Source: Arctopsyche grandis (Eukaryota > Arthropoda > Insecta > Trichoptera > Hydropsychidae). From it: a DNA stretch of 64,000 nucleotides. The position numbers and the translations under genes are program-made. The notes below the pieces were generated by a model that did not search any database, was not told where the DNA came from, and saw only the letters and a list, made by a program, of their open reading frames with translations. The stretch covers positions 33,807,206-33,871,205 of the forward strand of contig NC_135360.1 of assembly GCF_051622035.1 (NCBI RefSeq), written 5' to 3'. Positions 24,701 to 36,135 of the stretch are shown here, one piece after another (position 1 is the stretch's first letter; each line of letters starts with the position of its first letter).

Positions 24701-25240
24701 TAAAAGATAGCCACCATTACAAATAGTATCATCCAACCGTTTGTATACAGTTTTGAACAAAAGTCTTTTTTATTGGCAAACCAGTCTAAACACTACGACA
24801 GACAAATTGTTATAAACTCGTCTATCAATTTATCTGCAGACAAATTTTCACTTGAACCGGCCTTTGCCTCTAAAAAAATAGCTATAAATTTGTCTACATG
24901 TAGATTATTCGTGAATATGTAAGGACACAACATCAATATTCGAACAATTAATTCGACCAATATCCATAAAAGATTATTAAATTTGAATAATGCTAATTTT
25001 TCGTCAATTGTGTGTCGACTTAATTTAAACACTTCATCGCCATAAGCGCACCGGTGCGCGCTGCTTTGTATTTATGACTCGAAATTAATTTTGGTTTCTT
25101 CACAGTGACATCTAAACATATCCTGTGATACTGATGAAATTGAAATAAGTCAATATTTTTCTTTAGTTTGTGATATATTTAAGAGGTAGTGTCAAGGGTT
25201 GGCACTAAACAAATATAATAAAATAATCGAATTGGTTTCT
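21731..25240. other. Long noncoding stretch
   Basis: No gene supported. A TACATACATATGTATGTAC tract lies near 22167. A somewhat GC-richer part at 23490-23830 has no recognisable content. Short open frames are not convincing. Confidence 0.5.
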
Positions 25241-25660
25241 ACAAACGCGTGGCGATTAAGTGGTTAGGTGCTTCAACTTCCGGTTCGTGAATTATAATTG
25301 GTTGAATTGTCTTCGGCCAGAAAAGCTCATAATAGTCCCTTCTCGCACTTAAAACTCAGCTGCGCCTTTCTCTCGTTCACTTTTGCCCAGATTTGCATTA
25401 ATTTCCGATTGTATACATATGTACGCATACATATAAACACATGTGGCTTGGTCTCTTCTGGCACGACCGGGTGTGACCCGGTTCGTGGCGGAGGGCACGC
25501 CCCGTCGACCGGTTCCACCAAAGGAGCACACGATGCGGAGACAAAACCTAACCGGTACGAGATGGAGCTCATCATCATCATCATAGCCATCGTCTCGACG
25601 AAAATAAAATCGTCTCTTCCTCCGACTTTTCTTGTGAAAGCGTCGATTGAATTTCGATAG
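25241..25660 (+). promoter_or_regulatory. GC-richer island with tRNA-like start
   Basis: Around 25248-25295 an A-box-like GTGGCGATTAAGTGG is followed at tRNA-like distance by CCGGTTCGTGAAT, so this could be an old tRNA-derived head. From 25440 to 25620 GC rises strongly, with CCGGGTGTGACCCGG and CGACCGG pieces. It resembles the island at 12.6 kb and could be an alternative promoter or 5' exon. The 120-codon open frame across it has no domain and is not proposed as a gene. Confidence 0.3.
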
Positions 25661-25782
25661 TGTTAATTTTGAATCTGTGTGTACCTACGAGAGTGGTGAA
25701 AAGCGCAATCGCCTCGTTGCAATGTTTGATCGTCAATTATTACGTGTATTTTTGAAATTTTACAATGTGTAGTACGAATAGT

Positions 25783-25787
<5 letters not shown>

Positions 25788-25815
<28 letters not shown>
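25788..25815. repeat. (TG)n microsatellite
   Basis: About 14 uninterrupted GT/TG dinucleotides. Confidence 0.95.
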
Positions 25816-25818
<3 letters not shown>

Positions 25819-26084
25819 AATGGAATAGACTGGTTTATTAAACGGATCAGAACTGGTTTTGTAAATGATAGATTCGCATGTTTAATGAGTTTTTTTTCGC
25901 GATGACCTATTGAACTGTTGTATTTCGACGGGCGAACGAACGGTGACATAGAATACGACGTAAAATATTTTATAACATTAAATTTAAAATGTAGACATCG
26001 TTTCGAAAGTTCAAGATTGAGGTAATAGTGTGGTTTTTTGCAAAGATAAAAATCAATGATTGAGTTCGATCCATGGTAAAGAAA

Positions 26085-26710
26085 TTATTTTATTAAAAGC
26101 TCATTAATTTACTTTGGAAATACTATTTCCGTATTCCTTATATGAAAATGTATGACTATGACTGTTGTAAATTAATCAAAAATTTCTTATAGTATGTCTA
26201 TGCATATATGTATGTAATTAAAGTGTGTTTGATATTCATTTTACATATCAAATGTGAAAATTTTACAATTTGAAATGCATATTCAAAAAAAAATTCAAAA
26301 GTAGTTTACTGAAAGTACTTGCAAAGTTTGAGTACTAATTTTTGAAAAAAGATATTGATTGATATTGAATAAATTTTACCCATTCCAAAGAAATAATGTT
26401 ATGAAAAGCTCATTAATTTATTTTGAATTTACCATTTCCGTGTTACTAATATTAAAATAAACTGTGACTTCAGCATTGTGATAAGATTATTTAAATTCGA
26501 ATGCTGGAAAGTAATTTAAATGTCATTTATACAATGTTATTAGCATTTTAATTAGATAAACATATGTAGTGTGTATGCATTTATTTGATATTAATTTTAT
26601 AGTATAAAACGTGAAAAGTTTCAAATTTGATGAATGCCTATTAGAAAATCTGTTTGGTGGAAAATTCTCTCAATATTTACGGAACTTCTTAAAATGCTCG
26701 CAAAATTTAT
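26085..26710. repeat. Diverged ~309-bp tandem duplication
   Basis: The block starting AAAAGCTCATTAATTTA at 26095 recurs at 26404. Landmarks appear in the same order (CATTTCCGT/TATTTCCGT, a TTTGATATT strip, GTGAAAA-TTT, ATTTGA-ATGC). The copies are well diverged, so the duplication is old. No coding content. Confidence 0.6.
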
Positions 26711-29700
26711 TTTAATACATTGCATATTTTACATTTATTTGCGGTCATAATGTATTCACACGATTATATCTAACATGCAGATAGACAACAGATAAAATCT
26801 TTAGATCTAATTAAAGCAAGATGAAAATATCCGATGTCTAAATGCTTTCCATATAAATAAAGCAGTAATGAGCGGTTTTTCATTCATAATCGAGAATAAC
26901 AGTTCAGTTATCGCACATTACCATTTACGTAATAATAAACAATAATGTCGTAAATTACGCTTATTATACTCTTCCTAATAAATGCATTATTTTCTCCTAG
27001 CGCACTGAGAAAAACGCACATTAAACTCTATTTTATTATTAATTATTTATTATTCTTAGATATATTTCAATCGAACGAGACTGAGAATGCGGTTTACCCA
27101 TTAAAAAATCGAAAACCGGTTGTTCCTGGCTGGTTTTCGACATAGCAGTACCTTAAAAGAATAGGTCAGGGTCGTCTTCTACGTTTTATGAATCTTCTCG
27201 AATAGATGATAAACGATTCACCTGTACTTAAACTGGACAAATCCAAATCGAGAATCAAACGCTATGCTTTCGGGTCAGTCAGGCGATATAAATTATAATA
27301 TGCTAAGCGTGTGATAACGGAATTCCAGTACATACTCGTTTTCGACTTCTCAATGTATCGCAACATAAATTTACAATCTAAAGGTTAGTTTAAAAACTAT
27401 TACATTACTGGTATTTCAGTGAATATGTGCGTGTAAACAGACGCGGATTCCGTTGAAATTGTACGTTTAAAATCATAATGCTATGTAATTAGATTTGAAG
27501 TATCTTATATAATTTTTCTATCATTATTAAGTATTGTATAAATCAACCGTAATTCAAATAATGACTTACAACGGATGAATTGTAAACACAAATGCCGTAT
27601 TTTACGAAGTAATTCGTTTCGATATCGACCTTTGAATTAAACCGTTAATGTTTCTTGACTTACGAACCGTATTCGTTAGTATAATTTTGAATCGATTTAG
27701 ACGCTATTCAATTTTCAAAAAATAAAAACCACTTTATAAAACACAATTATTTATTTTATTTAATTGTATTAAATTATAAACAATAATCGAGCGCACTGAA
27801 TGCTAAAAACATTTGGTGCTGAAATGTTAATTGTTTTGGTTCGTTTTGCCGTTAAATTAACTGCTCATTGTTCCATAAAATATATGCGAGATGATTGTTT
27901 ACACGAATCGTTATTATTATGTGTGTTGAAATTTAAATTCTAATCTTTATATTTGGATCTAAAATCTTTGGTTGATCGAATTGCGGGTTTATTTATACCA
28001 CGCATTGAAGTCTCCTTATCGATTTCAATAGGTGTTATTCTTTGATTTATTACTTTTTTTTACATTCTTCATTGGTTTGAATTCTGAAGGTTTTCACTAC
28101 ATATTCTTATGCATTCGGAACTAGGTGATTTGAATGTTTTTATTATCGAAGTCTCGTAAAAAAGGTATAAAATACATCCTGGAATTAAAGATTGATGTCG
28201 GGCATTAAGTCTACGATGTTGCTGGTTCGTTTCAAAGTCACCTAGTTCTTTCGAAGAGATCCGTCGTCTCACAGGCAGTAAAAAATGTGGGTCACAAACG
28301 AGCGGCGTACGCCGATGGTCCACAGAAGAGATCTATAGATCCTAGCAGAGGCAGAGAGCTACGGTATCTTCGACCGCAGCCGAACTCGTCGATGACCGAT
28401 TTTCGTATCCGACCACGTACGCTGATAAATATTCGTATACGAGACTTTTTCGGCCGTTGTCCGAAAAGAAAATAAACGAGCAAATAAAACAATATTATAA
28501 TGTTTAATAGAAACTATAACTGTATTGTCTGTGGGGGTCGCTCCTTATAAGGATCACTCGAGTGCCTTTCGTTGCGTTATCTGGGTCGAATTTCATCGCA
28601 ACTATTCGAATATTGAACGTGTGCTTTGAAACAACGAAGAAAGTCGCGATATTATTAGTATACTGTCTGTTTGTTTCGTAGCCACACCTTTTTAACCAAG
28701 AATGGTACATTTACTAGTACTAGAAATATATTTAGGAGAAAATTTTGAAAATGTACATACATAGATATGCATGTACGTTATTTGGCGTCTATTGTGATTT
28801 CATAAATACTAATTTGCTTGAAAGATACGAAAAACTCCAAAATTCAAAGTGAATTATAAACTTTAGCCTGGGCAAATCCGTATAACTGAAAGCTAGTGTG
28901 CCATAATCTATATATGTAATTATCTAAGCTTGCGATAAATTGTAGCTTTTTCCGAGGTGTGGGTTTGGCACAATACCGCGCGTTGAAGTCTTTGCGTCAT
29001 TTTAATTAAATTGATTAAAATTTAATAAGCGAATGAATTATTTAGTTTATAATTCATATAATAATAGTTATGCAATTATTATTTAGTTTATAATTCCTAT
29101 AATAATTGTTGTATTGCAAAAATTTGACCTTGAGAATTTTTAATTTTGTATTTTTTTCATTTATAACTAGTTGATTTTTGCGACATAATTACGTAATGAA
29201 TCAACACATATATATAATAAAATTGATGTGCATAAAACCAACGCTATAATTCAATGCTAAAAAAAAATTTAATTTGTATGCAACGGTATAATTAAGCAAA
29301 TAACCAACAAGCCGATTAACTCACCTTTCGACTAGGTATATGTCAACATTTGACTTTTACATACCTATCTACATATGTACGTTTAAAATAGAAAAGCAAT
29401 TTTTATACGAACGCCGTTACGTAGTAGGGCTTAAAATGAACCGCTAAATAAACACAATTCATATTCTAACTTCTAACACGATAATTTCAAAACGATTTCA
29501 AACACATTCCAATACACTCACCGATCACGATTACATCAAATTATATAATAGTGAACAAAAATTAACAACAAAAAATACATACATAGTTAGATACGAGCAC
29601 ACATATGTAAAATGACCCCAAGGTCTTACAAAATGACGCAACGTGAAATATTTTCGTTGTAAAGTATTTTTATAACGTTTATCCGTTACGCGAGCGCGCG

Positions 29701-30679
29701 CAATAACAACACACTCGTTATATGCAAATCGTTAATTACCGATTTGCCGCTACGGCGAGTCGCTTTTCGGCTCGATTTGGTCCACGAAAATGTAAACAAA
29801 ACGGACCATCACAGTCGAACTCGGTCAAATCGATCGTAATAGTATTATTATTATATTACCGAAAATTCGTGTTCTAATGTTATTATATCGACTCGATACG
29901 GGATCAGATTGAGAGACACGATGGGTAATTATTATTATATGTATCGAACCGGGTGTCCGCACCTTTGCGCTTCGAGCTACGAATTTTGTCCATTATCCGA
30001 CCTGTGCAATTGAGATTAATGATCGGCGAGGTATCGCAACGGTATCTTTTTTTTCTAATGTGGAAAAAATCGGATTGATAGATGAGACGAGATCTGGTGA
30101 GATAGATCGACGAGTGTGTTCGCGTCTGGCGGATGACGTGTGCGGAAGGTCGATAGCCCTACTTTTATTATCATGTTAATAAAAAAAAAATCAGATTATA
30201 CGTAGATTTAGCGTATGTGCATATGTATGTATGTATAACATTTTCCTGTTTGGTAAGTTTTTACAAATATGTATGAGCAAGTTAAAAATTGGACAATTAC
30301 AAAATTACATATTTAATACAAGATGAATAATTTTAATCAACAGATTGTGTTTTCTTTTACATCATTTGATTAATTGAAAAGATCAACTGGAAGTCGAAAA
30401 CTACGTCTGTAAAATGTTTTCGCCCTAGTAAGTTACTCTTAAATTTAAAACCTTCACATGGAATAATGTCCTATGTACATCGTTACAATATTTATCTTGA
30501 TAGTAATCTAAATACTTGTAAGTACAATTTATTTAAATTTATCTCGATAAAATAGAGATAATCATGCATTTATAATCTTTGAATTGTATCGCTTTTATTC
30601 ATCCATAATCCTAGTTTCAATAGCTTAGATTTATTTTCTGATATCATTACCTCTTTATGAAAAAAATGCCCCTTTTTCT
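26711..30679. other. Long noncoding stretch
   Basis: No gene is supported. A short stem TCGAAAACC/GGTTTTCGA sits at 27109-27140. Two less AT-rich parts (28200-28480 and 29640-30170) have open frames on both strands but no domain. The strip from about 30600 leads into the LINE tail. Confidence 0.5.
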
Positions 30680-30715
30680 TTATTTTTATTTTATTTTATT
30701 TTAAAAAATCAATAC

Positions 30716-30753
30716 CACAGAGACTTGACAGGTTGCCCCAAAGCGTCAATGTG
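30716..30753 (-). other. LINE 3' stem-loop
   Basis: CACATTGAC and GTCTCTGTG form a 9-bp stem with two mismatches around the 20-nt loop at 30725-30744, directly before the A-rich tail. The loop shares the ACCTGTCAA / TTTGGGG core with the SINE tails. In related LINEs such a hairpin is the recognition site of the reverse transcriptase. Confidence 0.65.
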
Positions 30754-30762
30754 ATTTTAATA

Positions 30763-30900
30763 CAAATAATAAAAATCATAAAAATTACAAAAAAAAACAT
30801 CATAAAAAAAATAATAAAAATCATAAATAAAAAAAAACATAAGAAAATAATAAAAATCATAAATAAAAAAAAACATCATAAAAAAATAATAAAAATCAAG
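30763..30900 (-). repeat. A-rich tandem repeat in the LINE 3' UTR
   Basis: AATAAAAATCATAAATAAAA and AACATCATAAAA segments alternate in about three to four imperfect copies (plus-strand reading) between the ORF2 stop and the 3' stem-loop. Confidence 0.7.
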
Positions 30901-30948
30901 TAAAAAATATTTTCACAAAATAAAAACAAAGAAATAAGATTGTAAAAT

Positions 30949-33831
30949 TTATATCGTGCTATTTAGGATGTGTTCCACCAACTCAACATAACTGGCATCG
31001 AATAGGTCCAAGTAATGTGCCAGTAAGTTAAGGAGTCGAACAGCTCTCGAGAGGGGGGAGTTCATGAGCACGTTTGATTTAGCCCTAATTGGTAAAAATA
31101 TATCATGTTTTCTTAAAACTCTACGATTTTCCGGGGCCCAGAATTTTAGTTTCTCCAGGATAGTGGGATTGTGAATCTCTCCTCTAAGTAATTTTACGAA
31201 ATGTTTCCCAAGAAATAAATCTCTTCTCTTTGCCAGGGAGTTGAAACCCAAAGATCCCAAGACAAAGGCACTAGGGAACAGATATGGATAAAATCCAAAT
31301 GTCTTCAGATATAAAAATCTAAGGAATTTCCTTTGGACTCGTTCCAACATTAGAGAGTAACGAAGTTGATAGGGAGACCATATAATGGAGCCAAACTCGA
31401 GCACACTGCGAACTAATGTACAATATAAGAGACGAATGGCAGTGAGCCCTAGTTCGGACGAATTACGGATTACGAATCCAAGGATTTTTGTTGCCCTATC
31501 ACAGATATTCTCAATGTGAATGTTGAAACTCCAACTATTTTCGAAGACTATTCCCAGATCAGATATAAATAATTCTCTCTGAAGAAGAGAATCATGAAAT
31601 TTATACGGATATTTAATAGGAGAACGAGAACGAGAGTAAGAAATGACCCGACACTTTAGGATATTGAAGGGAAGTTTATTAACATTAGCCCATTCATAAA
31701 TAGAATTCAAATCCTCTTGCAAATAAAGAGCGTCAGGTAAATCAATTATTCTCTTATAGATTTTTAAGTCATCCGCATATAATAAAAATTTAGAATGGTG
31801 AATAGAAGATTGAATATCGTTGATAAATATTAGGAATAATAAAGGGCCAAGATTTGATCCTTGGGGAATCCCAGAAGTGGCAACATACTCATAAGAAAAG
31901 CAACTCCCAAACTTAACGAATTGACGTCGATCCTGTAAATAAGAAATAAAAAGACCAACAAGATTATAAGTAAATCCAATAAAACTTAATTTACTAACCA
32001 AAATTTTATGATCAACTTTATCAAACGCCTTCTCAAAATCAGTATATATTACATCCATTTGATTATTACAATCCAAAGTGCTGGTTATGTCATTAGAGAA
32101 ACATAACAAGTTGGTAATGGCTGATCTGGCCGGACGAAAGCCATGCTGCTGATCAATGAGCATACTTTGAAAGTGATTAAAAATGTATCTGTGTAATATT
32201 ACCTCAAACATTTTGGCTGGCGCTGACAAGATAGTTATTGGTCTGTAGTTCCTTACACAAGATTTATCGTCCTTCTTATGAATAGGAGTTACTTTAGAGC
32301 ATTTCCATAAATTGGGGAATGAAGAGTTCCTTAGAATTAAATTAAAAATGAATTTTAAAGGTTCTAAGAGACTAACCTCACATCCTTTTAGGATGTAATT
32401 AGGGATGGAGTCAGGACCGGAAGAATAAATATTTTTTAACTTTAGAAAGCCATATTTCAGATCGGAAGAGTCAAGATGATTAATCGCTAAAGTGGGGAAA
32501 GTAAATTCCGAGTCATTGGTAGGTTCCATGGAATCAGTAGGATTATTGAAAACTGATTTAAAAAAGTCGGCAAATCCATTAGCAATGTTTTGATCACCCT
32601 CTAACAATCCAGAATCATTGTACATAATGGTCGACTTTACACGATTTACACGTTTAGAATTGATGAAGTTCCAGAATTTCTTAGGGTTTTTAACTATGGA
32701 ACTTTCACAATCAGCTACATAAACATTATATGCATTATTAATTAATTTCTTAATTTCCGTACGTAAAATACGGAAATTATTTAAGATAAGAGGATTGCTC
32801 GATTTCTTCCAGAGTTTATGTGTTTGATATTTACTTTTTAAGAGATTAATAATTTCTTTAGTAAACCAAGGCGGATAAATCCTTTTACTCGTCACTAATC
32901 CTTTCAACCGAAAACAATCATTAAAAATAGAATATATAATGTCATAGAAATTAGAGAGGGCCAAATTAACATCTTTGCACTCATAAACTCGCTCCCATTG
33001 ACAATTACAAAGAATATCATTTAAATATTTGAAATCAACATTTGTAAATAACCATCCATTTAGGACAGAGGTATTAAGACAGTTATTTATTAAACGAAGT
33101 GAGGAATAAGTTATAGTTAATTTTAAATGAATATCAAGAGCAGGATGATAGCTGTCTTCAGGAACCAAGGAATCAACTGAATTTGAAATAATAATATTCT
33201 GACAATCTAAATTTGTTAATAGAAAATCCAACATGGAATTATTAAAATAGTTTCGAATAGTATTAATTTGTTTTAAGTTGAATAAAGATATAAAAAAATT
33301 AAGGTCATCAGGAAAACAGTTAGAAGAATTCAGATTAAAATCTCCAGATATAAAAATGCGACCATTACTTAAATGTGAATAATTAGATATAATTAAATCA
33401 AAAAATCGCTTATAAATATTTGGTGGAGATCTTGGTGGAAAATAAATAGTACATATGTATATAAAAAAAGGAATGTTAACAAATCTTAGTTTTAGCCATA
33501 CACATTCATGAATGTCCTCAAGATGACTAAGTCTTTCAACCGAAATAATATTTGTATTTTTAACTGCTAGAAGAACACCACCACCTCTGGCAGATCTATC
33601 ATGGCGATATATATTGAAACTGCTGTCAAGTACTTCGGCATCATGTACAGATGAGTTTAGCCATGTTTCAGTAATAGCAAGGACGTCAATAGATCTAGAA
33701 GCGGCGTTGTTGTAGAATTCCTTGAGTTTTGTATTTAAACCCCGCACATTTTGATAATAAAGTTTAATGTTACGGGTCACGGGTTTGGGCAATCGGTTTC
33801 GAAGAGATTTTTTTGAGAAATAACCATTCTC
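30949..33831 (-). CDS. LINE ORF2: AP endonuclease + reverse transcriptase
   Basis: About 947 residues counted from the TTG at 33792; the frame is open back to 33831. The N-terminal AP-type endonuclease carries YYQNVRGL, ITETWL, the SGDFNL catalytic strip and ARGGGVLL. The reverse transcriptase follows with FRPARSA, TDFEKAFDKV, SGIPQGSNLGP and the YADD active site (31768-31779), then the thumb and a C-terminal region without a recognisable RNase H. It nicks target DNA and copies the element's RNA at the break. It overlaps the end of ORF1 by 23 nt (or up to 62 nt from the open limit). There is no ATG before the endonuclease domain: the frame opens after a TAA at 33832-33834 and the first methionine comes well inside the endonuclease. 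Translation therefore probably depends on ORF1 by reinitiation, frameshift or a non-ATG start. No inactivating change is seen. Confidence 0.92.
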   Translation of the reverse strand, partial: ENGYFSKKSLRNRLPKPVTRNIKLYYQNVRGLNTKLKEFYNNAASRSIDVLAITETWLNSSVHDAEVLDSSFNIYRHDRSARGGGVLLAVKNTNIISVERLSHLEDIHECVWLKLRFVNIPFFIYICTIYFPPRSPPNIYKRFFDLIISNYSHLSNGRIFISGDFNLNSSNCFPDDLNFFISLFNLKQINTIRNYFNNSMLDFLLTNLDCQNIIISNSVDSLVPEDSYHPALDIHLKLTITYSSLRLINNCLNTSVLNGWLFTNVDFKYLNDILCNCQWERVYECKDVNLALSNFYDIIYSIFNDCFRLKGLVTSKRIYPPWFTKEIINLLKSKYQTHKLWKKSSNPLILNNFRILRTEIKKLINNAYNVYVADCESSIVKNPKKFWNFINSKRVNRVKSTIMYNDSGLLEGDQNIANGFADFFKSVFNNPTDSMEPTNDSEFTFPTLAINHLDSSDLKYGFLKLKNIYSSGPDSIPNYILKGCEVSLLEPLKFIFNLILRNSSFPNLWKCSKVTPIHKKDDKSCVRNYRPITILSAPAKMFEVILHRYIFNHFQSMLIDQQHGFRPARSAITNLLCFSNDITSTLDCNNQMDVIYTDFEKAFDKVDHKILVSKLSFIGFTYNLVGLFISYLQDRRQFVKFGSCFSYEYVATSGIPQGSNLGPLLFLIFINDIQSSIHHSKFLLYADDLKIYKRIIDLPDALYLQEDLNSIYEWANVNKLPFNILKCRVISYSRSRSPIKYPYKFHDSLLQRELFISDLGIVFENSWSFNIHIENICDRATKILGFVIRNSSELGLTAIRLLYCTLVRSVLEFGSIIWSPYQLRYSLMLERVQRKFLRFLYLKTFGFYPYLFPSAFVLGSLGFNSLAKRRDLFLGKHFVKLLRGEIHNPTILEKLKFWAPENRRVLRKHDIFLPIRAKSNVLMNSPLSRAVRLLNLLAHYLDLFDASYVELVEHILNSTI

Positions 33832-34828
33832 TTATGCCAGTACCCATAGGCCAAAATTCAGGATTGATAATTATATTAAAAGTTTCAGTATCTACACTAA
33901 TTTTAAATGACGAGCACATGTCAGTTTTAGCAACCTGAGAAACGTTGATTCTTTTATTTTTAATTTTATTTAATACGAACTGTTTCACAGTATCACAAGT
34001 GCAGTTATTTGCCAAATTAAAAACGTGTACATTCTTCAATTTCGGAATAGTGGCCACCTGTAAAGTTTTATCAGGTGCTCCAGATCCACGAGTGTATGGC
34101 AGTCTCCCGGAAGAAGTCCCAGCGACCTGACTGAACGAATTTGAAGGATCTACAGTAGAAGCAGAAGCAGGAGCACAAGAGACAGGAACATAATCAGATG
34201 TTGAAGCAGAAGCTGATGTAAGTGTAGCTGAAGATGAAGATGGCAGAGGTGAAGCAGTAGAAGATAGCGCTGCGACCTGACTGTAAGATTTCGCAGGTTT
34301 TATAGGAGAAGGAGGAGAAGCAGAAACAGAAACGGTAGAAGCAGAAACAGTAGCACACCCAGGAGTAGATGCTGAAGCTAAAGCAGACGCGAGTGAAGTT
34401 GAAGCTGAATAAGGCGGAGGTGAAACGGTAGAGGATGCCGCTATAACGTCATACGGGCATCTGACAGGTGTTTGTTTATGTACTGTAGTATTGTTACATT
34501 CAGTTGACAGTGTGGAGAGTTCTCGTAATGTTACCTCGCCCGATTGCAGAGTTGTAGGTTCAACAAAAACAGCTGGAGCCAGAGCTGCTGGAAAGGGACG
34601 ACACATCATCCTCTTTATTTCACCGACATCAGTGTGGATAGTCTGGAGGGACTCCACAGCGATTTTTAGCGAGGCCAGGTTATTAAAAGCGACGCGTGCG
34701 ATGGATACTATATTTTTAATTTCGTCGCTGATGTATCGCACCCTGTCCTTGGTAAGGACATTGGCACCAGATCCTTTTTTTGAAAGGTCCGCGAGTATTC
34801 TCTGGCTTATAGTAACAATATCCTCCAT
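33770..34828 (-). CDS. LINE ORF1: nucleic-acid-binding structural protein
   Basis: The ATG at 34828-34826 in a good context (TACCATGG) gives 352 residues; the frame is open further up to 34873 but only through a GTG. The N-terminal ~110 residues are helical in character (DEIKNIVSIARVAF and following). A long Ala/Ser/Pro/Thr-rich middle follows. The C-terminal ~100 residues carry a compact part with the SFKISVD and NPEFWPMG motifs, as in the ORF1 C-termini of jockey/CR1-like elements. No clear CCHC knuckles are visible. The protein is expected to coat the element RNA in a ribonucleoprotein. It ends inside the start of ORF2, in another frame, near a run of seven A residues (33808-33814, minus strand). 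Confidence 0.8.
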   Translation of the reverse strand: MEDIVTISQRILADLSKKGSGANVLTKDRVRYISDEIKNIVSIARVAFNNLASLKIAVESLQTIHTDVGEIKRMMCRPFPAALAPAVFVEPTTLQSGEVTLRELSTLSTECNNTTVHKQTPVRCPYDVIAASSTVSPPPYSASTSLASALASASTPGCATVSASTVSVSASPPSPIKPAKSYSQVAALSSTASPLPSSSSATLTSASASTSDYVPVSCAPASASTVDPSNSFSQVAGTSSGRLPYTRGSGAPDKTLQVATIPKLKNVHVFNLANNCTCDTVKQFVLNKIKNKRINVSQVAKTDMCSSFKISVDTETFNIIINPEFWPMGTGIREWLFLKKISSKPIAQTRDP

Positions 34829-34900
34829 GGTAGAATGCGAACGATTTAACACGTCCAGACACAACGATAGCACGATATATATTATACATTTACAATAAAC

Positions 34901-36000
34901 ATAATTGAGTTTTTAAGCTACGAAGCAATTTGTACTTCAATAAACAAGATAGCGCATACTCTCTTACATATAAAAAAATTTAAAAAGATCCATTCATTCG
35001 TTAAAAAATGGGGTTAATGAAGATTAATAAAAAGCCATTGATTATTTCCTTCAAAGAACGGTTACTTTCGAACAATAAATTTTGACCCTTTATACGTTGT
35101 ATATACGTAGTAAGCATCTACATCGTTAAACTTTCACGTATAAATCTCCGCACCGTATCTAACATATATTATGAACACCTCAACGATACCATCTCATGAT
35201 TGGAAGCGGTTAAGTATTTACACAACATATGAATCTATAATCGTATTACTATCTGCGTACTGTTTTTTTTTTTTTTATAATACTCTAATTATTAGCGATC
35301 GCTTAGAGATGGCGATCGGAGTCGACTCGTGTGGATAATGTCGGATATTAGCAACGTGGACCGGTATTGGGTCAGTGTGGATTCATTTTTGACCCAATAA
35401 CACGACCAGTTAAAATAACATATCATTGTAATAACCGTTAACGCAATTATATTAGTTATATGCGCAAACTTGCTCAATGCAAACCTATGCGTGGAAATAC
35501 CACGTGAATAGTTTTGTGTGTACGTATGTACATGTGGACGTTGCATAATTGACGTGGTAGTTGACACAAAATGTTATAATAACCGTGGTGATCAATCATG
35601 AGATTTTTCTCTGACATGTTCTTTGGTAGTGGGGAAATTTTTCGTTTTTCTGTACGTTCTCGGTCATTTCACTTTTATTTTGTTTTTAATTGTAACATCA
35701 GTCACCCGTCTTTCACGCGCATCATCTTTGCTTTGGCATTTGCAATGAAACTCTACGACTAATTAGCAATAAATATGAAGCCATTATGGTCCTATAAAAG
35801 TTCATTTCTAAGCGCTATACAACTGAAACTAAATTATAAGTCAATCTTTTAAAATACATTTATGTATAGATATTTTATGTGAGTAGATCTTATTGTAATA
35901 CATGGTTGAAAGGACCACATCATACTTTTTTATACATACAAGGGTTTATATTAGAAGTACCTACATACATACTTTAGATATATTAAAAAAGTTTAAAAAT
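34901..36000. other. Noncoding stretch
   Basis: Nothing gene-like. An A-tract runs at about 35263-35280. The part at 35290-35560 is less AT-rich, without a domain. Confidence 0.5.
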
Positions 36001-36135
36001 ATTTTGAAATGGCATTTATTTGCATAAGATTTAAGTTCATATACAAAAATAAAGCAAGGAAAAGTTACAAACAGAAAGAAAAACAAGGGTCAAATGGACC
36101 TCGTATTTCAAACGTCATTTTCCTACTAAAAATCT
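36000..36135 (+). repeat. Dispersed repeat, copy 1
   Basis: AATGGCATTTATTTGCATAA at 36008, then a K-rich strip and ACCTC-TATTTCAAA-GTC, match the block at 57.68-57.80 kb in the same order with moderate divergence. Family unknown; perhaps an old MITE or LINE piece. Confidence 0.5.

Larger units (their letters stand above)
30680..34900 (-). mobile_element. Two-ORF jockey/CR1-like LINE, apparently intact
   Basis: The order on the minus strand is a short 5' leader (about 34900-34829), ORF1, ORF2, a 3' UTR with an internal A-rich tandem repeat (30763-30900), a stem-loop (30716-30753) and an AAAATAAAATAAAAT tail to about 30680. Both ORFs are free of stops and frameshifts, so the insertion looks young. 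The exact 5' boundary and target duplication are not resolved. The 3' stem-loop is related to the tails of the SINEs in this window. The group assignment (jockey/CR1-like, endonuclease plus reverse transcriptase) comes from the motif set. The precise clade is not certain. Confidence 0.88.

Noticed and set aside
25104..25135. Possible further copy of the retroposon hairpin (CACAG...CTGTG)
   Set aside because: The stem is short, the loop lacks the ACAG...CCA core, and no A-rich tail follows in the right direction.
25298..25660. 120-codon open frame
   Set aside because: Low-complexity histidine/isoleucine repeat part and no domain; better read as a regulatory or 5' region.
26010..26034. let-7-like word (TGAGGTAATAGTGTGG)
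   Set aside because: It matches only the seed region, and no complementary arm lies at hairpin distance.
28287..28492. Short open frames on both strands
   Set aside because: Arginine-rich translation in both directions without domain or splice context.
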